A stretch of 64,000 nucleotides of DNA, from positions 3,356,001 through 3,420,000 of the forward strand of contig NZ_CP021648.1 of NCBI RefSeq assembly GCF_002176815.1, read 5' to 3'. Position 1 is the stretch's first letter; each line of letters begins with the position of its first letter. The notes under the pieces are model-generated. The model was not told the DNA's origin, searched no databases, and saw nothing but the letters and a program-made list of their open reading frames with translations. Shown here piece after piece: positions 1 to 9,291 of the stretch. A program made the position numbers and the translations under genes. The DNA is from Acidovorax sp. T1 (GTDB taxonomy: Bacteria; Pseudomonadota; Gammaproteobacteria; Burkholderiales; Burkholderiaceae_C).

Positions 1-1898
1 GCGCGGCGGGCGATGTAGGTCAGGCCGCCAGCGCCGGGCACCAGGCCCACGCCCACTTCGACGAGGCCGATGTAGCTTTCCATGTGCACCACCCGGCGCG
101 CCGAGTGCACGGCCAGCTCGCAGCCACCGCCCAGCGCCATGCCGCGCACGGCCGACACCACGGGCACATTGGCGTAGCGCAGGCGCAGCATGGTTTGCTG
201 CATTTCGTGCTCCGCGCCCTCGACCGCGCTGACGCCGGCGATCATGAAGGCGGGCAGCATGGCCTGCAGGTCGGCGCCCACGCTGAAAGGCTCATCGCCC
301 GACCAGACCACCACGCCCTGGTAATCCTTCTCAGCCAGCTCCACGGCCAGGTTCAGGCCCTCGCACACGTCGGGGCTGATGGCGTGCATCTTGGTCTTGA
401 TGCTGGCAATCAGCACCTCGTCATTGAGCGTCCACAGACGGATCGCATCGTCTTCGTGCAGCGTCTTGCCGGCGGTCTTGAAGTCGGGCAGCGATTCGCC
501 CAACAGTTTTTCAGGGAAATGCTGCCTGGCGTAGACAGGCAAAGCGCGGCGCGCTACAAATTTGTTAGCAGATGCGCTCCACGAGCCTTGCGCGGTGTGC
601 ACGCCACCGGCCTCGGCCACGGGGCCCTTGAAGACCCACTCGGGCAGCGGCGCGCGGCTCAGCGCCTTGCCTGCGTCGATGTCTTCCTGGACCATCTTCG
701 CCACGTCGAGCCAGCCAGCCTCCTGCCACAACTCGAACGGGCCCTGCTGCATGCCAAAGCCCCAGCGCATGGCCTGATCCACGTCGCGCGCGTTGTCGGC
801 GATGGTGCCCAGGTGAACCGCAGCGTAGTGGAAGCTGTTGCGCAAAATGGCCCAGAGGAACTGGCCCTGCGCGCCTTCGGCATTGCGCAGGAGCTTCAGG
901 CGCTCGGCGGCAGGCTTCTTGAGCATGCGGCCATACACCTCGTCGGCCTTCTGGCCGCCGGGCACGTACTCTTCGGCCTCCAGGTCAAAGCGCAGCACAT
1001 CGCGGCCGACCTTCTTGTAGAAACCGGCCTTGGCCTTCTGGCCCAGGTTGCCCAGTTCCAGCAGCTTCTTGAGCACCACAGGGGTTTCAAAGCTGCCGTA
1101 GAACGGGTCGCTCTTTTCGTCGAGGTTGTCCTGCAGCGTCTTGATGACGTGGGCCATGGTATCGAGGCCCACCACGTCGGCGGTGCGGAACGTGCCGCTC
1201 GATGCGCGGCCGAGCTTCTTGCCCGTGAGGTCGTCCACCACGTCATAGGTCAGACCGAAGTTCTCGACCTCCTTCATCGTGGCCAGCATGCCGGCAATGC
1301 CGACGCGGTTGGCGATGAAGTTGGGCGTGTCGTGCGCGCGCACCACGCCCTTGCCCAGGCCGCTGGTCACGAAGGCTTCGAGCTGGTCGAGCACTTCGGG
1401 GGCGGTGGTGGGGGTGTTGATCAGCTCCACCAGCGTCATGTAGCGCGGCGGGTTGAAGAAGTGGATGCCGCAAAAGCGCGGCTTGATGTTCTCGGGCAGC
1501 GCTTCGCTCAGTTTCGTGATCGACAGGCCCGAGGTGTTCGATGCCACGATGGCGTGCGGTGCGACAAACGGCGCGATCTTCTTGTACAGGTCAAGCTTCC
1601 AGTCCATGCGCTCGGCGATGGCCTCGATGATGAGGTCGCAGTCGCGCAATTGCTCCAGATGCTCTTCGTAGTTGGCCTGCTGAATCAGTGCGGCATCGTC
1701 CGCCACGCCCAGCGGCGCGGGTTTGAGCTTCTTGAGGTTGTCGATGGCACGGGTCACGATACCGTTCTTGGCGCCTTCCTTGGCAGGCAGGTCGAACAGC
1801 ACCACGGGTACCTTGACGTTGACCATGTGCGCAGCGATCTGCGCGCCCATCACGCCTGCGCCGAGGACGGCGACTTTCTTCACTTGAAATCGGGACAT
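1..1898 (-). CDS. 3-hydroxyacyl-CoA dehydrogenase / enoyl-CoA hydratase (3' end outside window)
   Basis: Fatty-acid beta-oxidation enzyme with two activities. The N-terminus (about residues 7-30) is an NAD-binding Rossmann motif, VAVLGAGVMGAQIA. The 3-hydroxyacyl-CoA dehydrogenase core follows, with SNTSGLSI and the HFFNPP motif near residue 145 and the C-terminal dehydrogenase domain after it. The last visible 150 residues turn into an enoyl-CoA hydratase/crotonase fold (SVGADLQAML, then ALGGGCELAVHSAR as the oxyanion region). The order dehydrogenase-then-hydratase is that of FadN-type proteins of about 790-800 residues, so roughly 160 residues are missing at the window edge. The start is the ATG at 1898 before SRFQVKKVAVLG. 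It is the last visible gene of a run with the TetR regulator, acyl-CoA dehydrogenase and DUF2147 protein on the same strand. Confidence 0.93.
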   Translation of the reverse strand, partial: MSRFQVKKVAVLGAGVMGAQIAAHMVNVKVPVVLFDLPAKEGAKNGIVTRAIDNLKKLKPAPLGVADDAALIQQANYEEHLEQLRDCDLIIEAIAERMDWKLDLYKKIAPFVAPHAIVASNTSGLSITKLSEALPENIKPRFCGIHFFNPPRYMTLVELINTPTTAPEVLDQLEAFVTSGLGKGVVRAHDTPNFIANRVGIAGMLATMKEVENFGLTYDVVDDLTGKKLGRASSGTFRTADVVGLDTMAHVIKTLQDNLDEKSDPFYGSFETPVVLKKLLELGNLGQKAKAGFYKKVGRDVLRFDLEAEEYVPGGQKADEVYGRMLKKPAAERLKLLRNAEGAQGQFLWAILRNSFHYAAVHLGTIADNARDVDQAMRWGFGMQQGPFELWQEAGWLDVAKMVQEDIDAGKALSRAPLPEWVFKGPVAEAGGVHTAQGSWSASANKFVARRALPVYARQHFPEKLLGESLPDFKTAGKTLHEDDAIRLWTLNDEVLIASIKTKMHAISPDVCEGLNLAVELAEKDYQGVVVWSGDEPFSVGADLQAMLPAFMIAGVSAVEGAEHEMQQTMLRLRYANVPVVSAVRGMALGGGCELAVHSARRVVHMESYIGLVEVGVGLVPGAGGLTYIARR

Positions 1899-1954
1899 GT
1901 CTTTCGTTCCTTGTTTTTGGCCTTGCAGCGCTGCGCGCACGCAACGCGATGGCG

Positions 1955-2389
1955 TCACTGCACCCGGACCCAGGTTTGCGTGCGGCCAAAGGGGCCGATG
2001 GAGCCGCGCACTTCGAGCTTCTTGCCGCCCTCGACAGGCGTCATGCGCAGCGTGTAGTTGCGGCCGTTCTCGGGATCGAGAATCTTGCCGCCCTCCCACA
2101 CATCCTTGCCTTCGGCCTTTTTGGCGCCGCGAATGATTTCCAGGCCCAGCAGCGGCTTGTCCTTGCGGTCGTCGCTGCACTCCTTGCACAGGTCATCGGG
2201 CCTGGCGTCCTTGGCCAGGCGCTTTTCGAGCACGCCATGCAATGCGCCGCCGTTGTCACGGATGCGGATTTCTGCCTTGGCCTCGCCGGTCTTGTCGTCG
2301 ATGTTGCGCCACAGTCCCTCGGGCGTCATCTGCGCCCAGACAGGCGCTGCAGACGCTATTAAAATAATAGCTGTTACCGCTTTATACAT
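1955..2389 (-). CDS. DUF2147 secreted protein
   Basis: A 144-residue exported protein. Residues 1-19 form a signal peptide (hydrophobic run, cleavage probably after PVWA). The mature part carries the DUF2147 pattern: GLWRNIDDKTGEAKAEI near the start, a Cys pair in DLCKECSDD, and the end GRTQTWVRVQ. The family function is not established; members are small periplasmic or secreted domains. The start at 2389 is preferred because GGAG lies 6 bases upstream on the minus strand; an ATG at 2425 would add 12 residues before the signal. The Shine-Dalgarno sequence, start codon and first dozen codons lie inside an interspersed repeat (2358-2410). It sits between two beta-oxidation genes with gaps of about 56 bases each side and is probably co-transcribed, though no role in that pathway is implied by its sequence. 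Confidence 0.85.
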   Translation of the reverse strand: MYKAVTAIILIASAAPVWAQMTPEGLWRNIDDKTGEAKAEIRIRDNGGALHGVLEKRLAKDARPDDLCKECSDDRKDKPLLGLEIIRGAKKAEGKDVWEGGKILDPENGRNYTLRMTPVEGGKKLEVRGSIGPFGRTQTWVRVQ

Positions 2390-2410
2390 AAGGGCTCCAG
2401 TGCTAAAAAG
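2358..2410. repeat. Interspersed ATAGCT-type repeat, copy 1
   Basis: About 50 bases reading AATAGCTG...CATAAGGGCT on the plus strand, closely matching the copy at 28186-28243 (shared ATAGCTG, then CATAAGGGCT followed by AG). It overlaps the 5' end of the DUF2147 gene and encodes the start of its signal peptide; the complement of GGGCTCC provides the ribosome-binding site. Confidence 0.65.
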
Positions 2411-2445
2411 CTTGAAATCCGTCATATCCGCCGATGTGCCACCGT

Positions 2446-4242
2446 TCAGGCCAGCGCCAGGTCGGTGTCCATCAGCACCTTGCTGCCGGCGCGCGCCGTG
2501 CGCATGAGCGTGGCGGTTTCGGGGAACAGCTTGGCGAAGTAAAAGCGCGCGGTCTGCAGCTTGGCGCCATAGAACGGGTCCGCATTGCCAGCGGCGATTT
2601 CGCGCAGGGCCACCTGGGCCATGCGGGCGAAGAAGTAGCCAAACACCAGGTGGCCGGCCACGCGCAGGTAGTCCACGGCGGCGGCGCCCACTTCGTCGGG
2701 GTTTTGCAGGCCCTTGAAACCAATCTCGGTGGTGAACTTGGTCATCTGGTCGCCCAGGTAGGCGATGGGATTGATGAACTCGGCCATCTTCTCGTTGACG
2801 CCTTCTTCCTCCACCAGCGCGCCCACCAGCTTGCCAAATTTCTTGAGCGAGGCGCCGTTGTTGCCCAGGATCTTGCGGCCCAGCAGGTCCAGCGACTGGA
2901 TGGTGTTGGTGCCTTCGTAGATCATGTTGATGCGCGCGTCGCGCACATGCTGCTCCATGCCCCATTCCTTGATGTAGCCATGGCCGCCAAAGACCTGCTG
3001 GCACATCACGGTGGCTTCAAAGCCGTTGTCGGTGATGAAGGCCTTCACGATGGGAGTCAGCAGGGCCAGCATTTCGCCGGAGTCCTTGCGCACCTTTTCG
3101 TCGGGGTGGCTCAGTTCCTTGTCCAGCAGCACGGCACAAAAGCACTGCAGCGCGCGGGCGCCTTCGGCATAGGCCTTGGCCGTGAGCAGCATCTTGCGCA
3201 CGTCGGGGTGCACGATGATGGGATCGGCCGGCTTGTCCTTGGCCTTGGTGCCCGAAAGGCTGCGCATCTGGATGCGGTCCTTGGCATAGGCCAGCGCGTT
3301 TTGGTAAGCCACTTCGGTCAGGCCCAGCGACTGGTTGCCCACGCCCAGACGGGCGGCGTTCATCATCACAAACATGGCAGCCAGGCCCTTGTGCGGCTGG
3401 CCCACCAGGGTGCCGATGGCGCCGTCAATGGCGATCTGCGCCGTGGCGTTGCCGTGGATGCCCATCTTGTGCTCCAGGCCCGTGCAGTAGATGGGGTTGC
3501 GCTCGCCCAGCGAGCCGTCGGCGTTCACGTGGTACTTGGGCACCACGAACAGGCTGATGCCTTTGCTGCCCTTGGGCGCATCGGGCAGGCGGGCCAGCAC
3601 CAGGTGCACGATGTTGGCGGCCATGCCGTGCTCGCCAGCGCTGATGAAAATCTTGTTGCCAGTGATCTTGTAGGTGCCGTCGCCCTGGGGTTCGGCCTTG
3701 GTGCGCAGCAGGCCCAGGTCGGTGCCGCAATGGGGTTCGGTCAGGCACATGGTGCCGGTCCACTCGCCGCTGGTCAGCTTGGGCAGGTACAGGGCTTTTT
3801 GCTCGTCGGTGCCGTGCGCGTGCAGGGCTTCATAGGCGCCGTGGCTCAGGCCGGGGTACATGGTCCAGGCCTGGTTGGCCGAGTTCATCATCTCGTACAG
3901 GCACTGGTTCAGCACAAAAGGCAGGCCCTGGCCACTGTAGGCGGTGTCGCAGCTCAGGGCCGCCCAGCCACCTTCCACATATTTGTCGTAAGCGTCCTTG
4001 AAGCCGGTGGGGGTCTTGACCTCGTGGGTGGCTTGGTCGAGCACACAGCCTTCGGTGTCGCCGCTGATGTTCAGCGGAAAGATCACTTCAGAGGCGAACT
4101 TGCCAGCCTCTTCAATCACGGCGTTGACCGTGTCCACATCCACCTCGGCATGCTGGGGCATTGCCTTGAACTCGTCGGTGACCTTGAAGACTTCGTGCAT
4201 GACGAATTGCATGTCGCGCAGGGGCGGCGTGTAGGTAGGCAT
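2446..4242 (-). CDS. Acyl-CoA dehydrogenase (long, FadE/AcdA-like)
   Basis: FAD-dependent acyl-CoA dehydrogenase of 598 residues, first oxidation step of beta-oxidation. Seen in order: an N-terminal extension typical of the ~600-residue bacterial class (TYTPPLRDMQFVMHEVF), the flavin-binding signature CLTEPHCGTDLG near residue 165, the middle beta domain with KIFISAGEHGM, and the C-terminal helical domain with QQVFGGHGYIKEWGMEQ near residue 415, followed by YEGTNTIQSLDLLGRK, which includes the FAD-contacting end of the fold. A further C-terminal domain (about 480-598) is the extra domain of this subfamily. The start at 4242 is supported by AAGGAG about 7 bases upstream. It begins 4 bases after the stop of the TetR gene, so the two are certainly in one transcript. 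Confidence 0.95.
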   Translation of the reverse strand: MPTYTPPLRDMQFVMHEVFKVTDEFKAMPQHAEVDVDTVNAVIEEAGKFASEVIFPLNISGDTEGCVLDQATHEVKTPTGFKDAYDKYVEGGWAALSCDTAYSGQGLPFVLNQCLYEMMNSANQAWTMYPGLSHGAYEALHAHGTDEQKALYLPKLTSGEWTGTMCLTEPHCGTDLGLLRTKAEPQGDGTYKITGNKIFISAGEHGMAANIVHLVLARLPDAPKGSKGISLFVVPKYHVNADGSLGERNPIYCTGLEHKMGIHGNATAQIAIDGAIGTLVGQPHKGLAAMFVMMNAARLGVGNQSLGLTEVAYQNALAYAKDRIQMRSLSGTKAKDKPADPIIVHPDVRKMLLTAKAYAEGARALQCFCAVLLDKELSHPDEKVRKDSGEMLALLTPIVKAFITDNGFEATVMCQQVFGGHGYIKEWGMEQHVRDARINMIYEGTNTIQSLDLLGRKILGNNGASLKKFGKLVGALVEEEGVNEKMAEFINPIAYLGDQMTKFTTEIGFKGLQNPDEVGAAAVDYLRVAGHLVFGYFFARMAQVALREIAAGNADPFYGAKLQTARFYFAKLFPETATLMRTARAGSKVLMDTDLALA

Positions 4243-4246
4243 GGGG

Positions 4247-4951
4247 TTACTCCTTGTTGGCTTGGATGGAAACGGGGCGACCCTTGGCGGCAGCCGGTTG
4301 GCTGCAGCGGGCCAGAATGTTGTTGAACCCCGTGATGGCCCGATCGATGGACCCCGGGGTTTGCAGAAAACGTGCTTCGTAGTGCAGCGCCAGAATGAGA
4401 CCGTGGATTTCAAACAGCATCTGCTCGGGGCTCACCTCGTCGCGCAGCTGGCCGAGCTCCTTGCAATGCTCGATGGCGCGCTTCATGGCGGCGTGCCAGG
4501 TCATCACCGAGCTGACCAGCGCGTCGCGCACCAGGCCCGTGCGGTCGCCAAACTCGATGGCGCCGCTGATGTAGATGCAGCCCGAATCGATTTCGATCGA
4601 GGTGCGCTTCATCCAGTTGTCAAACAGGGCCCGCAGACGCGCCACGCCGCGCGGTGCCTCCATGGCCGGGTAGAACACTTCCTGCTCGAAACGCGTGTGG
4701 TATTCGCGGATGACCGAGATCTGCAGTTCTTCGCGCGAACCGAAATGGGCAAAGACGCCCGACTTGCTCATGCCGGTGATGTCGGCCAGCGCACCAATCG
4801 ACAGCCCTTCCAGGCCAATGTGGGTGGCCAGGCCCAGGGCGGCTTCCACGATGACGGCCTTGGTCTGCTGGCCCTTTTGCAGCGCGCGGCCCGTTCCGCT
4901 GGCAGAGCGTGAAATACGGGTGATGGGACGGGGTTGGGTGGGTGAGGACAT
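4247..4951 (-). CDS. TetR/AcrR-family repressor of the beta-oxidation operon
   Basis: A 234-residue TetR regulator. The helix-turn-helix domain spans about residues 26-75 (VIVEAALGLATHIGLEGLSIGALADITGMSKSGVFAHFGS, written here as one domain from VIVEAALG to AHFGS); the remainder is the ligand and dimer domain. Such regulators beside acyl-CoA dehydrogenases usually sense acyl-CoA and repress their own operon. The start is the ATG at 4951 (SSPTQPRP follows). A 32-bp near-perfect inverted repeat ends one base before this ATG, leaving no room for an ordinary Shine-Dalgarno sequence, so the mRNA may be leaderless or nearly so. The gene leads the operon: acyl-CoA dehydrogenase, DUF2147, 3-hydroxyacyl-CoA dehydrogenase. 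Confidence 0.92.
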   Translation of the reverse strand: MSSPTQPRPITRISRSASGTGRALQKGQQTKAVIVEAALGLATHIGLEGLSIGALADITGMSKSGVFAHFGSREELQISVIREYHTRFEQEVFYPAMEAPRGVARLRALFDNWMKRTSIEIDSGCIYISGAIEFGDRTGLVRDALVSSVMTWHAAMKRAIEHCKELGQLRDEVSPEQMLFEIHGLILALHYEARFLQTPGSIDRAITGFNNILARCSQPAAAKGRPVSIQANKE

Positions 4952-4983
4952 GCAAAATAAAACGAACGTTCGTTCTATTTTGC
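4952..4983. promoter_or_regulatory. TetR operator, 32-bp inverted repeat
   Basis: Two 16-base arms, GCAAAATAAAACGAAC and its inverted partner, with only one mismatch and no spacer; the centre is ACGAACGTTCGT. It abuts the start codon of the TetR gene, the expected place for an autoregulatory operator. Binding by the neighbouring TetR protein is an inference. Confidence 0.8.
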
Positions 4984-5122
4984 AGTATTTTTTATCGTGC
5001 GCCCCATGTCCCTGAAATAAATTTGGAGGCTTCTGTCGCCGGGCGTTGTTCACGCGCCACCGGCCAGTGTTGCCATGCGGGCGGACGGCTCGCCTGCTTT
5101 GCGGCCGCAGGCGTCTGGGCCA

Positions 5123-5791
5123 TCAAAGCATCAGCGCGAGGCTAGCGTCCAGATGATCTGTTGGCAATCGACGAAAACCCGAACGCGCGTAGCGCTGCAA
5201 CCGCCCCAGCGTGAAGGAGGTCAGCACACTGGCCGCCACTTGGGCATCCACCGTGGGCGTGGAAGAACCCGCCGCGCCCGCTGCTGCGCGCAGGCACTGG
5301 CGCAGCGCAGATTCGATGCGCTCAAAAAACTGGTTCATGCGCTGCTGCAGGCGTTCGTGCTCCAGCACCAGCGCATCGCCTACCATCACGCGCACCAGGC
5401 CCGGGTTGCGCTCGCCAAACTGCAGCAGCAGCGCCACCACGCGCGCCGCCTGGTGGGCGCCGCCTTCCACGGGTTGTCCCGCATCGGCCAGATCGCGCCC
5501 AACAATCTGCGTCACCCGCGTGAATATGGCCTCTTCGATGAAGTCGATCAGGCCCTCGAACATCTGGGCCTTGCTGGCGAAGTGGCGGTACAGGGCCGCT
5601 TCACTCACCGACAGGCGCGCAGCCAGCGCCGCCGTGGTGATGCGCTCGGCCCCTGGTTGCTCCAGCATCTCTGCCAGCGCCTGCAGGATCTGCGCCCGGC
5701 GCTCGCCCGGTTTGGGCCGCTTGCGCGCAGCGGCGCTGTCGGCCGCATCGGCAGTGCTGACGGGCTCGGGGGTGGGCAAAAGTTCAGACAT
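5123..5791 (-). CDS. slmA: Nucleoid occlusion factor SlmA
   Basis: A 222-residue TetR-fold protein that binds chromosomal sites and blocks FtsZ ring assembly over the nucleoid. The N-terminal 35 residues are Pro/Ala-rich and probably disordered; the HTH follows (RRAQILQALAEMLEQP, then ITTAALAARLSVSEAALYRH), which is the SlmA version of the TetR recognition helix. The helical C-terminal domain has MVGDALVLEHERLQQRMNQF, a stretch well conserved in SlmA. In Burkholderiales slmA commonly lies just downstream of argB; here a two-component pair lies between them. Start taken at 5791 (MSELLPTPEP); no good Shine-Dalgarno sequence is seen. Confidence 0.88.
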   Translation of the reverse strand: MSELLPTPEPVSTADAADSAAARKRPKPGERRAQILQALAEMLEQPGAERITTAALAARLSVSEAALYRHFASKAQMFEGLIDFIEEAIFTRVTQIVGRDLADAGQPVEGGAHQAARVVALLLQFGERNPGLVRVMVGDALVLEHERLQQRMNQFFERIESALRQCLRAAAGAAGSSTPTVDAQVAASVLTSFTLGRLQRYARSGFRRLPTDHLDASLALML

Positions 5792-5969
5792 GCAGGAATG
5801 AAGAATGGCAAGCACCGGCCCCGCGCACACCGCCAAGGCACCCAAGCGCGCTGGGCAGGCAGTGAACGCACTTGGCGTTGATGGCGTTCATGGGCAGGGC
5901 GTAAATCATGTGTGGAAATGATTCTCGCACAGCCCCTCGGCACCACCGGCAGGCGTCTGGACCCCGGGT

Positions 5970-7463
5970 TCAGGCGCCCGCCGCCGCCAGCTCTGGCGGA
6001 AAAACCACCGTCACCACCAGCCCACGCCCTTGCACACCAGGCCCCAAGGCCAGCAATGCGTGGTGCACGCGCGCAATCTCGTCGGCAATGGCCAGCCCCA
6101 GGCCAGTGCCCTCGCCCACCGTGCCGGGCACCCGGTAAAAGCGCTGCATCACGCGCCCGCGCTCGGCCTCCGGAACACCGGGGCCGTCGTCTTCCACCTG
6201 CAAAAACACCCGGGGTGGGCCCAGGGCATTGCGCCGCACACCGCAGCGAATGGTGACCACGCCACCCGCCGGCGTGTACTTGATGGCGTTGTCCACCAGG
6301 TTGGACAGCAGTTCGCGCAGCAACCAGCCGTGGCCGGTCACATGCACCGGTTGCACATCGAGCCCCAGGTCGAGCCCCTTGCCCGTGGCCGCATCCAGAA
6401 AGGCTTCGAGCAAGGTTTCGCAAAGGTCTTTCAGGCCCACGCGCTGCGAGGGCTGGGCATCCAGGCTGCGCGCATCCGCCCGCGACAGGGCCAGCAACTG
6501 GTGCGCCAGCTGCGAGGTGCGGCGCGTGGCATCCCGCAGCTTTTCGATCTGATCAACTCCTAAAACAATAGCACCTTGCGCACGTCCCTCCTGCGCTAGA
6601 GGCTGTTTTTTATCCAAATTCAGCGACAGCGGCGCAGGCACGGCGGCGCGCGCCATCATGGCCCAGGCTTCCACCTGGGCCTGCAGGCCGGCCAGCGGCG
6701 TACGCAGCTGGTGCGCCGCGTCCGCCACAAAGCGGCGCTGCCCTTCGGCCTGCGCGTTCACCAGGGCGAACAGGCGATTGAGCGAATGCACCAGCGGGCG
6801 CACCTCTGCGGGCGATGCGGCTTCGTCGATCGGACTCAGGTCGCGGGGGGAGCGGCACTCCACCGCGTGCGCCAAATCCACCAGCGGCTTGAAGGCCCGC
6901 CGCACGGCCCAGTGGATGGCCAGCCCGGCCGCGCCCACCAGCACCAGGTTGGGCAGCAACACCCGCAGCAGCAACTGCTGCGCCCATTGCTGGCGCGGAT
7001 CCGACCCGTCGGCCAGCGCCACCACCAGCTCACCCGCACCGGTGCGCCCGCGCTGCACCGCCACGCGGTAAGTGACGCCGCCATATTCCACGCTGTGGAA
7101 CTCGGGCGCCTGCGTGGTGGGCACGTCAGCATGCACCCAGGCATCGCCAAGCAACAGGCGGCCCGAGGTGTCGCGCACGCTGTACGCCGCGTAACCCGCG
7201 TTCTGGCGCAAAAAGTCTTCCACCGGCGGTGCCAGCAGCAGCAAGGGCGGTTCGCGGTCGTGGATCGGCGGGGCCAGCACCGAATCGGCCAGGGCCGGCA
7301 GCAGGCGCAGCAGGCGCAGGTCGTGCCGCTCTGCAGCCTCGTCCGCCGAGCGGTAATCAAGCCAGATGCCCACCAGGGCCAGCGCCATCAGCGGCAGCAC
7401 CAGCAACAGCAGCAGCCGATTGCGCAGATCGGACGTCATCGCGCGAAGTCGGGGCCGCTGCAT
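5970..7463 (-). CDS. TctE-like sensor histidine kinase
   Basis: A 497-residue membrane sensor kinase, partner of the response regulator just upstream. In order: transmembrane helix 1 (about residues 15-36), periplasmic sensor region of the TctE/2CSK_N kind, helix 2 (about 170-190), HAMP-like linker, phosphoacceptor H-box AAHQLRTPLAGL near residue 250, and the ATPase domain with NLVDNAIKYTP (N box), EDDGPGVP (G1) and GTGLGLAIA (G2). Between the two helices of the dimerisation domain about 20-25 extra residues (around 281-302, LDKKQPLAQEGRAQGAIV) are encoded by an interspersed repeat, in frame. Start is the ATG at 7463, 14 bases after the regulator's stop; the ATG at 7439 is also possible. Confidence 0.93.
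   Translation of the reverse strand: MQRPRLRAMTSDLRNRLLLLLVLPLMALALVGIWLDYRSADEAAERHDLRLLRLLPALADSVLAPPIHDREPPLLLLAPPVEDFLRQNAGYAAYSVRDTSGRLLLGDAWVHADVPTTQAPEFHSVEYGGVTYRVAVQRGRTGAGELVVALADGSDPRQQWAQQLLLRVLLPNLVLVGAAGLAIHWAVRRAFKPLVDLAHAVECRSPRDLSPIDEAASPAEVRPLVHSLNRLFALVNAQAEGQRRFVADAAHQLRTPLAGLQAQVEAWAMMARAAVPAPLSLNLDKKQPLAQEGRAQGAIVLGVDQIEKLRDATRRTSQLAHQLLALSRADARSLDAQPSQRVGLKDLCETLLEAFLDAATGKGLDLGLDVQPVHVTGHGWLLRELLSNLVDNAIKYTPAGGVVTIRCGVRRNALGPPRVFLQVEDDGPGVPEAERGRVMQRFYRVPGTVGEGTGLGLAIADEIARVHHALLALGPGVQGRGLVVTVVFPPELAAAGA
6556..6619. repeat. Interspersed ATAGCT-type repeat, copy 2 (inside kinase gene)
   Basis: Plus strand reads CAATAGCACCTTGCGC, then GCGCTAGAGGC and a T-rich end, the same arrangement as the other copies (ATAGC..., GCGC..., GCTAGAGGC). 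It lies wholly inside the sensor kinase gene and is read through in frame. It is A/T-richer than the gene around it. Confidence 0.65.
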
Positions 7464-7477
7464 GGTGGCGCGCAGAT

Positions 7478-8170
7478 TTACTGCGGTTGCAATTCCAGCC
7501 GGTAGCCAAAGCCGCGAATGGAGCGCAGGGCCACGCCATGCGGCTCCAGCTTGCCGCGCAGCCGCGACACATAGACCTCGACGGCGTTGGGCGTGATCTC
7601 CTTGTCCCAACCGGTCAGCGCCTGCAGCAGCTTGTCTTTGCTGGCCGGCTTGGGGGCGTGGATCAGCAGGTATTCCAGCACCGTCCATTCACGGGGGCCG
7701 AGATCAATCACCTGCTCGGCATCATCCAGCCGGATGCTGGCGCGTCGCCCGGCGGTGTCGAGTTCCAGCGGGCCAAAGCTCAGCACTGCCGTGGTGGCTG
7801 CTTGCGAACGGCGCAACAAGGCGCGCAAGCGCGCCAGCAGCTCGGGCAACTCGAAGGGCTTGACCATGTAATCGTCGGCCCCCAGGTCCAGCCCCTGCAC
7901 CCGGTCGTGCAGGGCATCGCGCGCGGTGAGGATCAGCACCGGCATGGCGGGGCTGGCCATGCCGGGGCGGCGCAGGCGGCGCGTCAGCTCCAGGCCGTCC
8001 ATGGCGGGCAGGCCGATGTCAATGATGGCCGCATCGAACGACTCGGTGCGCAGCACCTCTTCAGCGCGCTCGCCACTGCCCACCCAATCGACGGCATAGC
8101 CGGCGTCGGTGAGCCCCAGCTTGATGCCGCTGGCCACCATGACGTCGTCTTCGACCAGCAGCAGCCGCAT
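7478..8170 (-). CDS. OmpR-family response regulator (TctD-like)
   Basis: A 230-residue transcription regulator. The receiver domain (1-115) has the acidic pair in LLVEDD, the phospho-acceptor Asp in IIDIGLPAMDG near residue 52, a Thr in ILTARD and Lys in YMVKPFE. A winged-helix DNA-binding domain follows, with LGPREWTVLEYLL and VEVYVSRLRGKLEPHG as recognition region and GFGYRLE as the wing. It is paired with the downstream TctE-like kinase. TctD relatives control tricarboxylate uptake, but no transporter is next to it here, so the stimulus is unknown. ATG at 8170. Confidence 0.95.
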   Translation of the reverse strand: MRLLLVEDDVMVASGIKLGLTDAGYAVDWVGSGERAEEVLRTESFDAAIIDIGLPAMDGLELTRRLRRPGMASPAMPVLILTARDALHDRVQGLDLGADDYMVKPFELPELLARLRALLRRSQAATTAVLSFGPLELDTAGRRASIRLDDAEQVIDLGPREWTVLEYLLIHAPKPASKDKLLQALTGWDKEITPNAVEVYVSRLRGKLEPHGVALRSIRGFGYRLELQPQ

Positions 8171-8265
8171 GTCAACGCCCTACGGCGCAACGCACAGTCC
8201 AAAGCCGATGGAACTGGCGCTGCAAAGGCCAGTGCCACCGTGGAACTGGCTTTGCCAGGCCACGG

Positions 8266-8311
8266 GTGGCGTCCCCCTGGGGGGAAGGCGCGAAGCGACT
8301 CAGGGGGGGCA
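8266..8311. repeat. C/G-run hairpin repeat downstream of argB
   Basis: The segment has a CCCCCTG run and its complement CAGGGGG separated by about 20 bases containing AAGGCGCGAAGCGACT. It lies just after the argB stop and before the response regulator, on the strand-independent form of a hairpin. I recall nearly identical sequences scattered through Comamonadaceae genomes, but cannot verify this here. It could act as a Rho-independent-like stop without a U-tract. Confidence 0.5.
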
Positions 8312-8313
8312 TC

Positions 8314-9231
<918 letters not shown>

Positions 9232-9291
9232 TTAGTACGTGTGATCAAAAAATAGCGGCGACAGGGCCGGATAAACGCTTGATACGATAGC

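Noticed and set aside
541..580. Further ATAGCT-type repeat inside the dehydrogenase gene
   Set aside because: Only a short AAATTTGTTAGCAG resemblance; the second half of the repeat is missing and the protein reads normally there.
84..2057. Long plus-strand open frame opposite the dehydrogenase gene
   Set aside because: It is the antisense of a clear 3-hydroxyacyl-CoA dehydrogenase; its His/Gly/Arg-rich translation has no family resemblance.
2434..4326. 630-codon plus-strand open frame
   Set aside because: Antisense shadow of the acyl-CoA dehydrogenase, caused by high third-position GC.
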